A stretch of DNA of 64,000 nucleotides from an uncultured Acetatifactor sp. (GTDB lineage: Bacteria; Bacillota; Clostridia; Lachnospirales; Lachnospiraceae): positions 5,357 through 69,356 of the forward strand of contig CAJUAP010000005.1 of NCBI GenBank assembly GCA_910584435.1, written 5' to 3'. Position numbers and translations under genes: made by a program. Numbering within the stretch: position 1 is the first letter of the stretch; each line of letters begins with the position of its first letter. Below the pieces are notes generated by a model that worked only from the letters and a program-made list of their open reading frames with translations, did no database searches and had not been told where the DNA came from. Of this stretch, positions 34,220 through 41,661 are shown in pieces.

Positions 34220-34750
34220 TTGTACATCAGGGGAGGAATAGAAGTAAAATTTGCGCTGGAATGTGATGAAATGGATGGATTGGTTTTCGTAGATAAAAGC
34301 TATTTATCCGAGGTGAATGACGATATGTTATATGCTTTTGACATTTTACTTGATCCATTTGGAAAATCCGAATTGGTTTGTGATTTCCCTGACGAGGCGT
34401 GGGAGACTGTACAACCACGGGAAACGAAACCAATAAGGGAATTCTGCGGACAGGGAAAAATGATAATCTGGCTTGTGGATGGTGAGAAAAAGGAAGGAAG
34501 CTTTGAAAAAAGCAACGAAATTCCGGATTCCCCTAAATGGCTGCATCTTCCAACAGGTAAATTGCTGGCAGTCAAGGCAAGTGAGCTGATTCAATGCCTC
34601 GCATATCCGGAATTGGAAATGGAAACGGTATTCGAATTAGAGGTTGAGGGCGGATGGTATGCCATATGGAATAGAGGGATTGATGAAATTATGTACTGCA
34701 GAAAAACACCATCCAATTCTATTTTCTCAAATATTCAGGAAGTATATTGA
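34220..34750 (+). CDS. Uncharacterised acidic protein; start codon unclear
   Basis: Frame of up to 176 aa beginning at a TTG that has no ribosome binding site. A good site (GGGGAGG, 34230-34236) lies inside the frame, but no standard start follows at the right distance; ATA 34238 and GTA 34244 are the nearby codons, and the first ATG is 34271. The protein body is acidic and coherent (FVDKSYLSEVNDDMLYAFDI, PKWLHLPTGKLLAVKASEL, VFELEVEGGWYAIWNRG), resembling small immunity-type or other domain-poor proteins, but I cannot name a family. The stop is followed directly by the repeat leader of gltX. Confidence 0.6.
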   Translation: MYIRGGIEVKFALECDEMDGLVFVDKSYLSEVNDDMLYAFDILLDPFGKSELVCDFPDEAWETVQPRETKPIREFCGQGKMIIWLVDGEKKEGSFEKSNEIPDSPKWLHLPTGKLLAVKASELIQCLAYPELEMETVFELEVEGGWYAIWNRGIDEIMYCRKTPSNSIFSNIQEVY

Positions 34751-34768
34751 AAAAACTATTAGATAAAA

Positions 34769-34984
34769 AACAGTCCCGGAACCGGAATCAATAAAAACAG
34801 TCCCGGAACGGAAATGCCCGGAAGAATTTTCGACTGCGCCCTATGCAGAAGAAAATTACTTCCCGGAAAGGGCATTGTAGAGAAGGGACGGAACTGGAAT
34901 CAAAGGGACGGAACTGGAATCAAAGGGACGGAACTGGAATAAAAGAGACGGAACCGGAATCAAAGGAACGGAACTGGAACAGGA
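34769..34984 (+). repeat. Covarying hairpin and 20-bp tandem repeats upstream of gltX (family C)
   Basis: Begins ATAAAAAACAGTCCCGGAAC just after the preceding gene. A hairpin follows with outer stem AATGCCC/GGGCATT (34813-34819/34870-34876) and inner GGAAGAATTTTC/GAAAATTACTTCC. Then come five 20-base units (34885, 34905, 34925, 34945, 34965) of the type GGGACGGAACTGGAATCAAA, the last changing into CAGGAGG, the gltX ribosome binding site. The same parts, with compensating stem changes, precede ilvD. Confidence 0.9.
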
Positions 34985-34992
34985 GGAACAAA

Positions 34993-36471
34993 ATGAAGAT
35001 CAGGACAAGATATGCGCCCAGTCCCACAGGGAAAATGCATGTGGGGAATCTGCGGTCTGCTTTATATGAGTATTTGATTGCAAAACATGAGGGCGGTGAT
35101 TTTATGCTCCGGATTGAGGACACCGATCAGGAGCGTTTTGTGGAGGGAGCAACGGAGATTATCTACCGCACATTGAAGAGGGTTGGTTTGGAGCATGATG
35201 AGGGACCGGATAAAGACGGCGGTTACGGTCCTTATGTGCAGAGCGAGCGGGTTGGAACCGGTATCTATATGAAATATGCCAGGGAATTAATCGAGAAGGG
35301 AGAAGCATATTACTGTTTCTGTGACAAAGAGAGGCTTGCTTCCCTGAAGACAGAGGTGGTGGAAGGAAAGGAGATTTCCATATATGATAAGCACTGCCTG
35401 TCTCTGGCGAAAGAGGAAATCGAAGCCAATCTTGCAGCAGGGAAGCCTTTTGTAATTCGCCAGAATAATCCCGTGGAGGGGACAACGACTTTTCATGATG
35501 AGCTGTACGGCGATATTACGGTAGAGAATTCACAGTTGGACGATATGATATTGATTAAGTCGGACGGATATCCCACTTATAATTTTGCCAATGTGGTGGA
35601 CGACCATACTATGAACATTACGCATGTAGTAAGAGGAAATGAGTATCTGTCGTCTTCACCGAAGTATGTGCGTCTCTATGAGGCGTTCGGATGGGAGCCG
35701 CCGAAATATGTGCATCTGCCCCTGGTGACGGATGAAAATCATAAGAAACTTGCCAAAAGAAGCGGAAGCTCTTCCTTTGAAGGGCTGGTGGAGCAGGGAT
35801 TTGTGGCGGAGGCAATTGTGAATTTCATTGCGCTTCTTGGCTGGAGCCCGGAGGATAACAGAGAGATTTTCTCTCTGGAAGAATTGGTGAAAGAGTTTGA
35901 TTATCACAGAATCAGCAAATCGCCTGCGGTGTTTGATATGGTGAAGCTGCGCTGGATGAATGGTGAATATATTAAGGCGATGGATTTCGATGCGTTTTAC
36001 CAGATGGCGGAGCCGTATCTAAAGAAGGCGCTGGGGATGGAAGGAGATGCCGAAATTTCCAGGGAGCTGGATCTGAAGAAAATTGCTGCCATGGTGAAGA
36101 CAAGGATAGAGGTATTTCCTGATATTACGGAGATGGTTGACTTTTTCCGGGAGCTGCCGGAATATGATGCTGCCATGTATACGCATAAGAAAATGAAGAC
36201 AAATAAGGATTCGTCTCTGGAAGTGCTTACAGAGCTGCTTCCGCTGCTGGAGGCACAGGAAGATTACAGCAATGACGGGCTGTATCATATGCTGTTAAAA
36301 TATGTGGAAGAAAAAGGTTGTAAAAACGGTTATGTGATGTGGCCCATCCGTACAGCGGTATCGGGAAAGCAGATGACTCCTGCGGGCGCAACGGAAATTA
36401 TGGAAGTGCTGGGTAAGGAAGAGTCTCTGAATAGAATCCGGAAAGGAATTGCGCTTTTACAAAATGGCTGA
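34993..36471 (+). CDS. gltX: Glutamate-tRNA ligase
   Basis: Class I aminoacyl-tRNA synthetase charging tRNA(Glu) (and possibly tRNA(Gln) where Gln synthesis is indirect). 492 aa. HIGH-like motif in TRYAPSPTGKMHVGN, the EDTDQERFVEGATE loop, GYPTYNFANVVDDH, and the KMSKS equivalent in NHKKLAKRSGSS. The C-terminal anticodon-binding helices are complete. The frame runs back to 34843, but that part is the 20-bp repeat array and the real start is ATG 34993 (AGGAGG six bases upstream). The 3' end overlaps the UvrD-like gene by eight bases. No T-box was found in the leader. Confidence 0.97.
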   Translation: MKIRTRYAPSPTGKMHVGNLRSALYEYLIAKHEGGDFMLRIEDTDQERFVEGATEIIYRTLKRVGLEHDEGPDKDGGYGPYVQSERVGTGIYMKYARELIEKGEAYYCFCDKERLASLKTEVVEGKEISIYDKHCLSLAKEEIEANLAAGKPFVIRQNNPVEGTTTFHDELYGDITVENSQLDDMILIKSDGYPTYNFANVVDDHTMNITHVVRGNEYLSSSPKYVRLYEAFGWEPPKYVHLPLVTDENHKKLAKRSGSSSFEGLVEQGFVAEAIVNFIALLGWSPEDNREIFSLEELVKEFDYHRISKSPAVFDMVKLRWMNGEYIKAMDFDAFYQMAEPYLKKALGMEGDAEISRELDLKKIAAMVKTRIEVFPDITEMVDFFRELPEYDAAMYTHKKMKTNKDSSLEVLTELLPLLEAQEDYSNDGLYHMLLKYVEEKGCKNGYVMWPIRTAVSGKQMTPAGATEIMEVLGKEESLNRIRKGIALLQNG

Positions 36472-38611
36472 ATTTAGCCGACAGGGCTGTTTGGAAAAGC
36501 GTCTGAGCAAAATGAACGAAGCGCAGCGACAGGCTGTTGTTCATGGAGAGGGGCCGCTGCTGCTTTTGGCAGGGCCCGGCTCAGGCAAGACCTATACAAT
36601 CACAAACCGTATTTTATACCTTATAGAACAAGGTGCTGCGCCGGAAGCGATTCTGGTGATTACCTTTACCAAAGAAGCGGCTTTGTCCATGAGGAATCGT
36701 TTCCAGGAGATGGCTGCGCAAGGAGACAGTAACTGTTATCCCGTCAATTTCGGGACATTTCATTCTGTATTTTATCATATTCTGCAGGAGTCTCATGTTC
36801 TGCAGTCCAATCAATTATTGCGATTATCGGATAAGAAAACTCTATTATTTCCTATTTTACAATCATACATCAGGCATCAGGAAGAGAATCCGGATGGTAA
36901 GGCGGATACTTATGACAGTATCAATGAGGATGCGGTTCAGATATTGTCGGCCATCAGTTTCTATAAAAATACCATGGTATTATCAGATGCCGTAAGCAAG
37001 GCTCCGGTAAGGTGGCAGCCTTGTTTTGAGGCGGTCTTCAGGAACTATGAAACTGCTGTAAAGAGAACGGGGCGGATTGATTTTGATGATATGCTCTATG
37101 CAAGCAGAAAGCTGCTGCTGGAGAATAGAGCCGTCAGAGGTTACTGGCAGAAGCGTTTCCGGCATATTTTAATGGATGAATTTCAGGATATTAATCCGGT
37201 ACAGTATGAAGTGGTGAAGCTGTTGTCCGCAAGTCCGTATAATCTCTTCGCAGTGGGAGATGACGATCAGGCCATCTATGGCTTTCGGGGTTCTGATCCG
37301 GATTGTCTGAGACGGTTCCAGGAAGAATATCATGCGAGACAGCTTTTGCTTGGAATCAATTACAGAAGCCGCACCGAAATCGTACAAGCGTCTCTGGCTG
37401 TGATTGGAGAAAACAGGAACAGATTTCAAAAGCAGCTGACAGCGGCAGAGCAGACGGGACAGCAGACAGCAGAGCAGAAGCAGAGAACAGAGCAGAAGCA
37501 GAGAACAGAGCAGGAAGCAGCAGCGGGTGAGATGTATGGAATAAGACAGGCAGTGGCTTTGAAGGCTTTTGCTGACAAAGAGGAAGAATATGCCTATATG
37601 CTGAATCTGCTGTCTGCACGTATCCGAACAGAGGAAAGCTGTGCAGTCCTGTTTCGAACCAATTCCGACATGCAGGGATTTGCAGCCAGATGCAAAGCGG
37701 AGGATGTCCCTTATGAAATGCGTGAGAAAGCCGTCAGTGTCTATGAACATTTTATTGTGACAGATGTTATGTCGTATCTGCTGGTGGCACAGGGAGAGGG
37801 CAGGAGAGAGCATATGCTGCGCATTATGAACAGGCCGTCCCGGTATATCAGCCGTGAGGCAGTGGGAGAAGGGGCAGTGGATATAAAAGCGATAAAGGCT
37901 TACTATCATCATGCATCGCTTCCGGAAAAGCAGAGGGTCGGTGTGCTGAATGCTTTGGCGCGATTGGAGAAGCAGCTGCAGAATATACGTGCATTGTCTC
38001 CGCTGCCTGCAGTAAGCTATATTTTGAAAGCAGCAGGATATGAGCGGTATTTGCAGGATGCGGCAAGAACAAGGCCGGAACGGCTGCAGGAGTGGCAGGA
38101 ATTGTTGGAGTGGCTGAAGGAGGATGCGTCAAGATTTGCGGATGTCAGGGATTGGAAGAGATTTCAGGAAGAATATACCAGGACATTGGGGCAGGAAGGA
38201 GGGCAGGCGTACCAGGCCGGAATACAGGCGCAGCAGAACAGAGCACAGGAGAACCAGAGCAGAGCACAGAAGTACCAGGCCGGAATACAGGCGCAGCAGA
38301 ACAGAGCACAGGAGAACCAGGCCGGAGCACAGACGCACCAGTGCGGAACGGTTCATCTTCTGACGGTACATGGTTCTAAGGGATTGGAATTTGACAACGT
38401 ATGGATTCCGGATTGTAATGAGAAGAATTTTCCTCATGGCAGAATGCCTGATGAGAATAGAGTGGAGGAAGAGAGAAGAATATTTTATGTGGCCATGACA
38501 CGGGCGAAAAAAAGTCTGGAGCTCCTTTACCTTACAGGAACAAAGGAGCGGCCAAGGCAGCCTTCCAGGTTCTTGAATCCGCTTTTTGCTGACTTCGCCA
38601 ATCATGTCTGA
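36464..38611 (+). CDS. UvrD/PcrA-like superfamily 1 DNA helicase
   Basis: 715-aa ATP-dependent 3'-5' DNA helicase of the UvrD/Rep family. Q-motif MNEAQRQAVVHGEG, Walker A LLAGPGSGKTYT, Ia VITFTKEAA, Walker B ILMDEFQDINPVQ, III GDDDQAIYGFRGSD, IV GINYRSRTEI, V VHGSKGLEFDNVWIPDCNE, VI ERRIFYVAMTRAKKSL. Compared with UvrD/PcrA, domains 1B and 2B are reduced, and there are two Gln/Ala-rich low-complexity inserts (about residues 326-354 and 581-627) built from DNA repeats. The ATG at 36464 overlaps the gltX stop, implying coupling; a second ATG at 36512 would also keep all motifs. A bidirectional terminator follows. Confidence 0.9.
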   Translation: MAEFSRQGCLEKRLSKMNEAQRQAVVHGEGPLLLLAGPGSGKTYTITNRILYLIEQGAAPEAILVITFTKEAALSMRNRFQEMAAQGDSNCYPVNFGTFHSVFYHILQESHVLQSNQLLRLSDKKTLLFPILQSYIRHQEENPDGKADTYDSINEDAVQILSAISFYKNTMVLSDAVSKAPVRWQPCFEAVFRNYETAVKRTGRIDFDDMLYASRKLLLENRAVRGYWQKRFRHILMDEFQDINPVQYEVVKLLSASPYNLFAVGDDDQAIYGFRGSDPDCLRRFQEEYHARQLLLGINYRSRTEIVQASLAVIGENRNRFQKQLTAAEQTGQQTAEQKQRTEQKQRTEQEAAAGEMYGIRQAVALKAFADKEEEYAYMLNLLSARIRTEESCAVLFRTNSDMQGFAARCKAEDVPYEMREKAVSVYEHFIVTDVMSYLLVAQGEGRREHMLRIMNRPSRYISREAVGEGAVDIKAIKAYYHHASLPEKQRVGVLNALARLEKQLQNIRALSPLPAVSYILKAAGYERYLQDAARTRPERLQEWQELLEWLKEDASRFADVRDWKRFQEEYTRTLGQEGGQAYQAGIQAQQNRAQENQSRAQKYQAGIQAQQNRAQENQAGAQTHQCGTVHLLTVHGSKGLEFDNVWIPDCNEKNFPHGRMPDENRVEEERRIFYVAMTRAKKSLELLYLTGTKERPRQPSRFLNPLFADFANHV
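37451..37520 (+). repeat. In-frame short repeat (Gln/Thr-rich) in the helicase gene
   Basis: Repeats of CAGAAGCAGAGAACAGAG and related units encode QTAEQKQRTEQKQRTEQE. Located between motif IV and the rest of domain 2, where family members have no such segment. Confidence 0.8.
38210..38320 (+). repeat. In-frame 63-bp repeat (48 identical bases) in the helicase gene
   Basis: Bases 38210-38257 recur identically at 38273-38320, encoding YQAGIQAQQNRAQENQ twice. The insert lies directly before helicase motif V (HLLTVHGSKGLEF). Confidence 0.9.
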
Positions 38612-38623
38612 AAGAATCGTCAA

Positions 38624-38665
38624 CAAAAGCGCATGGAAGAGTACATTGTAAACCATGCGCTTTTG
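38624..38665. terminator. Bidirectional terminator between the helicase and DUF1292 genes
   Basis: Perfect 13-bp stem CAAAAGCGCATGG/CCATGCGCTTTTG between convergent genes. The arms themselves supply the T-run on each strand (CTTTTG). Confidence 0.75.
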
Positions 38666-38672
38666 CATTCGG

Positions 38673-38987
38673 TCAGTCTATCAGTTCGTCAAATTCACAG
38701 TTGTCAAGGTATTCATCAAAGGCATCTGCGACCTTCTCGTATTCATCGTCATCCTCGATATAGTCCAGTTCAGGCTCTTCATTGGGATCATCAGGGTTCT
38801 CATGATAGCGGTAGAACCAAACTTCTCCGTCCTCATTGACTTCTCCGTCCTTGATTGGCAGCAAGGCAATATAATCTTTGGACTCAACAGTCAGAATTGA
38901 GATAACAGCACAATTGACGATTGTACCATCATCAAGCTCTAATTCTACTGTCATTTCTTCGACTTCATCATCACTAATTTTTTCCAT
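38673..38987 (-). CDS. DUF1292 domain protein
   Basis: 104-aa acidic protein of the DUF1292 (YrzB-like) family, common in Firmicutes and of unknown function. The core ELELDDGTIVNCAVISILTVESKDYIALLPI is followed by an acidic segment with VWFYRYHENPDDPNEEPELDYIEDDDEYEKVADAFDEYL split over the C-terminal half. The family normally sits near yrrK/ruvX genes, but here it stands alone. Start ATG at 38987 with GAGGAGG about seven bases upstream. It is convergent with the helicase, sharing a terminator, and divergent from the chemoreceptor. Confidence 0.93.
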   Translation of the reverse strand: MEKISDDEVEEMTVELELDDGTIVNCAVISILTVESKDYIALLPIKDGEVNEDGEVWFYRYHENPDDPNEEPELDYIEDDDEYEKVADAFDEYLDNCEFDELID

Positions 38988-39035
38988 AAAAGACCTCCTC
39001 GTTTTAAGTTTGCAGGGACTGGCTGGATCATGCTT

Positions 39036-39064
39036 ATTATATCTGTTTTTTCTCCATAACGCAA
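39036..39064 (-). promoter_or_regulatory. Possible promoter of the DUF1292 gene
   Basis: On the minus strand: TTGCGT, 17-base spacer, consensus TATAAT (39041-39036), about 50 bases before the start codon. The -35 match is weak. Confidence 0.5.
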
Positions 39065-39209
39065 GAGGCAGATTGACGATCGGGCAGACTGGCGGCTTAG
39101 GCGGTTACTGCTTACCACACGCCGCTTAAAGGGAACAGTGGCAGTATTGCATCTTATTCAAACTGTTACAAAATGTTTACGATTTGTTTAAAATTGTCCT
39201 TATTAATGG

Positions 39210-39238
39210 TAGAAAATTTCTTAATTATTTGATATAAT
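39210..39238 (+). promoter_or_regulatory. Possible promoter of the chemoreceptor gene
   Basis: Consensus TATAAT (39233-39238) with TAGAAA 17 bases upstream. It leaves a leader of about 230 bases. The rest of the 488-bp gap 38988-39475 holds the divergent promoter and a small hairpin element at 39414. No flagellar sigma-28 promoter was recognised. Confidence 0.5.
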
Positions 39239-39413
39239 ACTAAGGTACTATATGGGATGATGATTGCAGATTCTGTTGGTGTAGCATAGAAAGGAGGTTT
39301 TCAGAGGATAATAATATATTTTGTTCGGGCAATCGAGAGGCTGGAGGAAGGAATTTGTATGCTCATGTTCTGTTCTGGTTCAGCGGATACCTGATGTAAC
39401 TTATAAAAAGGCT

Positions 39414-39439
39414 CTGTGTCTGTGCGCTGCCGGACACAG
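39414..39439 (+). repeat. Small leader hairpin, family F (first copy)
   Basis: CTGTGTC (39414-39420) pairs with GACACAG (39433-39439). The segment GTGTCTGTGCGCTG recurs at 54647-54660 in the leader of the lactonase gene, in both cases 45-60 bases before the start codon and followed by CGCAGAAAYG. Confidence 0.6.
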
Positions 39440-39475
39440 GGATACAATACACGCAACGCAGAAATGAGGGTAATG

Positions 39476-41506
39476 ATGCAGGGAGAAGAGAAAAAAGATA
39501 CAGGTAACGGAACAGAAAGAGTAAAACAGAATAAGCAATTTGTCAGCATTGAACAAATAATTTCCAAACGTTTCGGCCAGGTAATTATTATATGCTGTAT
39601 TGTTTTGGGAGTGGTCACATCCATCTTAAGTTATATTTCTTCAATCAGTGCAGTTTCTGATACAATCAATAATACGTCAGATGTGGCGGCTGATTTGGTT
39701 TCTGCTGCAATTGATAAATATGTTTCTGTGGCTTATGAGACAGGCAGTATTGCCAGACTTGCCGATCCTGACAAATCGGTGTTGGAAAAAGCCTCTATTT
39801 TAAGACAGAGGATTAATGATCATGATTTTAATGGCGGTTTTCTGCTTGACAGCAATGGTATTGACATGATTACAGGAGTAAATTTATCCGATAAGGATTA
39901 CTTTAAGGAGGGGATGAAAGGGAATACCTATGTGTCCACACCAGCATACAGTTCTATTACCAATTCCGTGTCATTTGCTGTGGCGGCGCCTTTGTGGGAG
40001 GGCGGCATTCCCGGTAGTACGCCTGTAGGTGTTGTTGTCTATGTTCCCAATGGCGAATTCTTAAATGATATTATGCGTTCTATTCAGGTGGGAAAAGGCG
40101 GCACTGCTTTTATGATAGATTCCAACGGGATTACCATTGCCGACATTAATTCTGAAATTGTGGGAGTGGAAAATTGTCTTACCTTGGGGGATACGGACTG
40201 GCAGCTTAAAAAATTCAGTGAAATCTGCAGGAAAATGACTGCCGGAGAGAATGGCACCGGCACATATACATATGGCGGAGTTACGAAGGTTGTTGCCTAT
40301 TCGCCGATTCCGGATACGGAAGGATGGAGTATTGGCGTAGCGGCTGTAAGAAATAATTTTCTGGGGATGTTCTATCTTTCTCTAGTGCTTAACTTCATTT
40401 TTGTTGCAGTATTTGCTGTTTATGGAATCAAATGCGGAAAGCAATTGGGGAAGGCGGTGGCGAAACCTATTGGTATATCAGTGGATCGTTTGAAACTGTT
40501 ATCAGAGGGGGATCTTCATTCTGCCACACCCGTACCTGAGACCAATGATGAAACGGCTGTATTGATGAATTGTCTGGCAGAAACAATCCATGATTTGAAA
40601 ACGGTGATTTCCGATATCAGTGAAGAACTGGCTGAACTGTCAGAAGGGAATTTTAAGATATCCATTGATCATACATATAAAGGAGATTTTGCACAGATCA
40701 GTGAGTCTTTCAGGGGGATTGTAGCGGCATTGAGCAGGGCAATGAAGGATATCAACAGCAATGCGGAATGCGTTCGGAGAGGAGCTACGGATTTGGCAGG
40801 TGCGTCTCAGTCCCTTGCGGAAGGAGCAACGGATCAGGCCAGTGCAATTGAAGAGCTGACAGCGATGGTGACGGATATCTCCGAGAAAATTCAGAACAAT
40901 GCCAAGAATGCGGAGAAGGTAAGAAAAATTGTTGATAATATGAACGATCAAGTGATCGAGAGCAATCAGCAGATGCAGCATAATTCGGATGCGATGTTGA
41001 AGATTAGAGAAGCTTCCGACAAAATTGCACAGATCATCGGCAGCATTGAAGAAATTGCGGATCAGACCAATCTTCTTGCTTTAAATGCTTCTATTGAAGC
41101 GGCCAGGGCGGGTGAAGCAGGGAAAGGGTTCGCAGTGGTAGCAACGCAGGTGGGGACGCTCGCGGAGCAAAGCTCTGAAGCCGCAAGAAATACAAAAGAT
41201 CTGATACAAAGTGCTATTATGGCAGTGGAGGAAGGAACCAAACTGACGAAATCTACTGCAGAATCATTACTTGCTGTGGTGGATAATGCTAAGATAGTCA
41301 ATAAATCGGTTGCTGAAATTGCGGAGGCTTCCGATAATCAGGCGGAAGCTGCCGCTCAGATTTCGGAAGGCATCAGCCAGATTGCTTTTGTTGTGGAGTC
41401 AAACTCGGCAACTTCCGAAGAAAGCGCAGCTGCTTCCGAAGAATTGTCTAACCAGGCAGATATGCTGAAAGAGCTTGTGGGAAGATTTCAGTTTTATAAT
41501 GAATAA
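39476..41506 (+). CDS. Methyl-accepting chemotaxis protein
   Basis: 676-aa membrane chemoreceptor. Order: cytoplasmic tail, membrane segment at about residues 35-57, an extracellular dCache-like ligand domain (FLLDSNGIDMITGVNLSDKD.. and ISFAVAAPLWEGG-like repeats) to about residue 290, second membrane segment at about 296-318, HAMP, and the long coiled-coil signalling domain with hairpin tip EEIADQTNLLALNASIEAARAGE. Ligand unknown. Start ATG 39476 is preferred (GAGGG five bases upstream; ATG 39473 and 39464 are alternatives). No flagellar or che genes are in the window. Confidence 0.95.
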   Translation: MQGEEKKDTGNGTERVKQNKQFVSIEQIISKRFGQVIIICCIVLGVVTSILSYISSISAVSDTINNTSDVAADLVSAAIDKYVSVAYETGSIARLADPDKSVLEKASILRQRINDHDFNGGFLLDSNGIDMITGVNLSDKDYFKEGMKGNTYVSTPAYSSITNSVSFAVAAPLWEGGIPGSTPVGVVVYVPNGEFLNDIMRSIQVGKGGTAFMIDSNGITIADINSEIVGVENCLTLGDTDWQLKKFSEICRKMTAGENGTGTYTYGGVTKVVAYSPIPDTEGWSIGVAAVRNNFLGMFYLSLVLNFIFVAVFAVYGIKCGKQLGKAVAKPIGISVDRLKLLSEGDLHSATPVPETNDETAVLMNCLAETIHDLKTVISDISEELAELSEGNFKISIDHTYKGDFAQISESFRGIVAALSRAMKDINSNAECVRRGATDLAGASQSLAEGATDQASAIEELTAMVTDISEKIQNNAKNAEKVRKIVDNMNDQVIESNQQMQHNSDAMLKIREASDKIAQIIGSIEEIADQTNLLALNASIEAARAGEAGKGFAVVATQVGTLAEQSSEAARNTKDLIQSAIMAVEEGTKLTKSTAESLLAVVDNAKIVNKSVAEIAEASDNQAEAAAQISEGISQIAFVVESNSATSEESAAASEELSNQADMLKELVGRFQFYNE

Positions 41507-41526
41507 TATACTGTTGTAGTTAAGAC

Positions 41527-41645
41527 AGGAAATGTCAAGAGAAAGTTTAAGACAGCATCTGTCCGCAGGCATGGGTGGTGTTACTGTTTGCTCTGTTCAC
41601 AATAACCGTGGCTGCGGCAGGACGAATGCTGTACTAAAATAGGAG
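41527..41645 (+). repeat. Leader element, family E (copy before the NlpC/P60 gene)
   Basis: GAAATGTCAAGAGAAAGTTT followed by CAGCATCTGTCCG, then a hairpin CCGCAG/CTGCGG and GCTGTACTAAAATAGGAG. The same order of motifs occurs at 51410-51542 before the XRE regulator, at nearly the same distance from the start codon. Confidence 0.7.
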
Positions 41646-41661
41646 AGAAGTAAGAGAATAA

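Noticed and set aside
34885..34984. 20-bp repeats as a CRISPR array
   Set aside because: Units are directly adjacent with no unique spacers, and no cas genes are nearby.
34751..34992. T-box riboswitch upstream of gltX (and likewise upstream of leuC, leuB and ilvD)
   Set aside because: I looked for the conserved T-box bulge (AGGGTGGNACCGCG) and a terminator/antiterminator pair; neither is present in these leaders.
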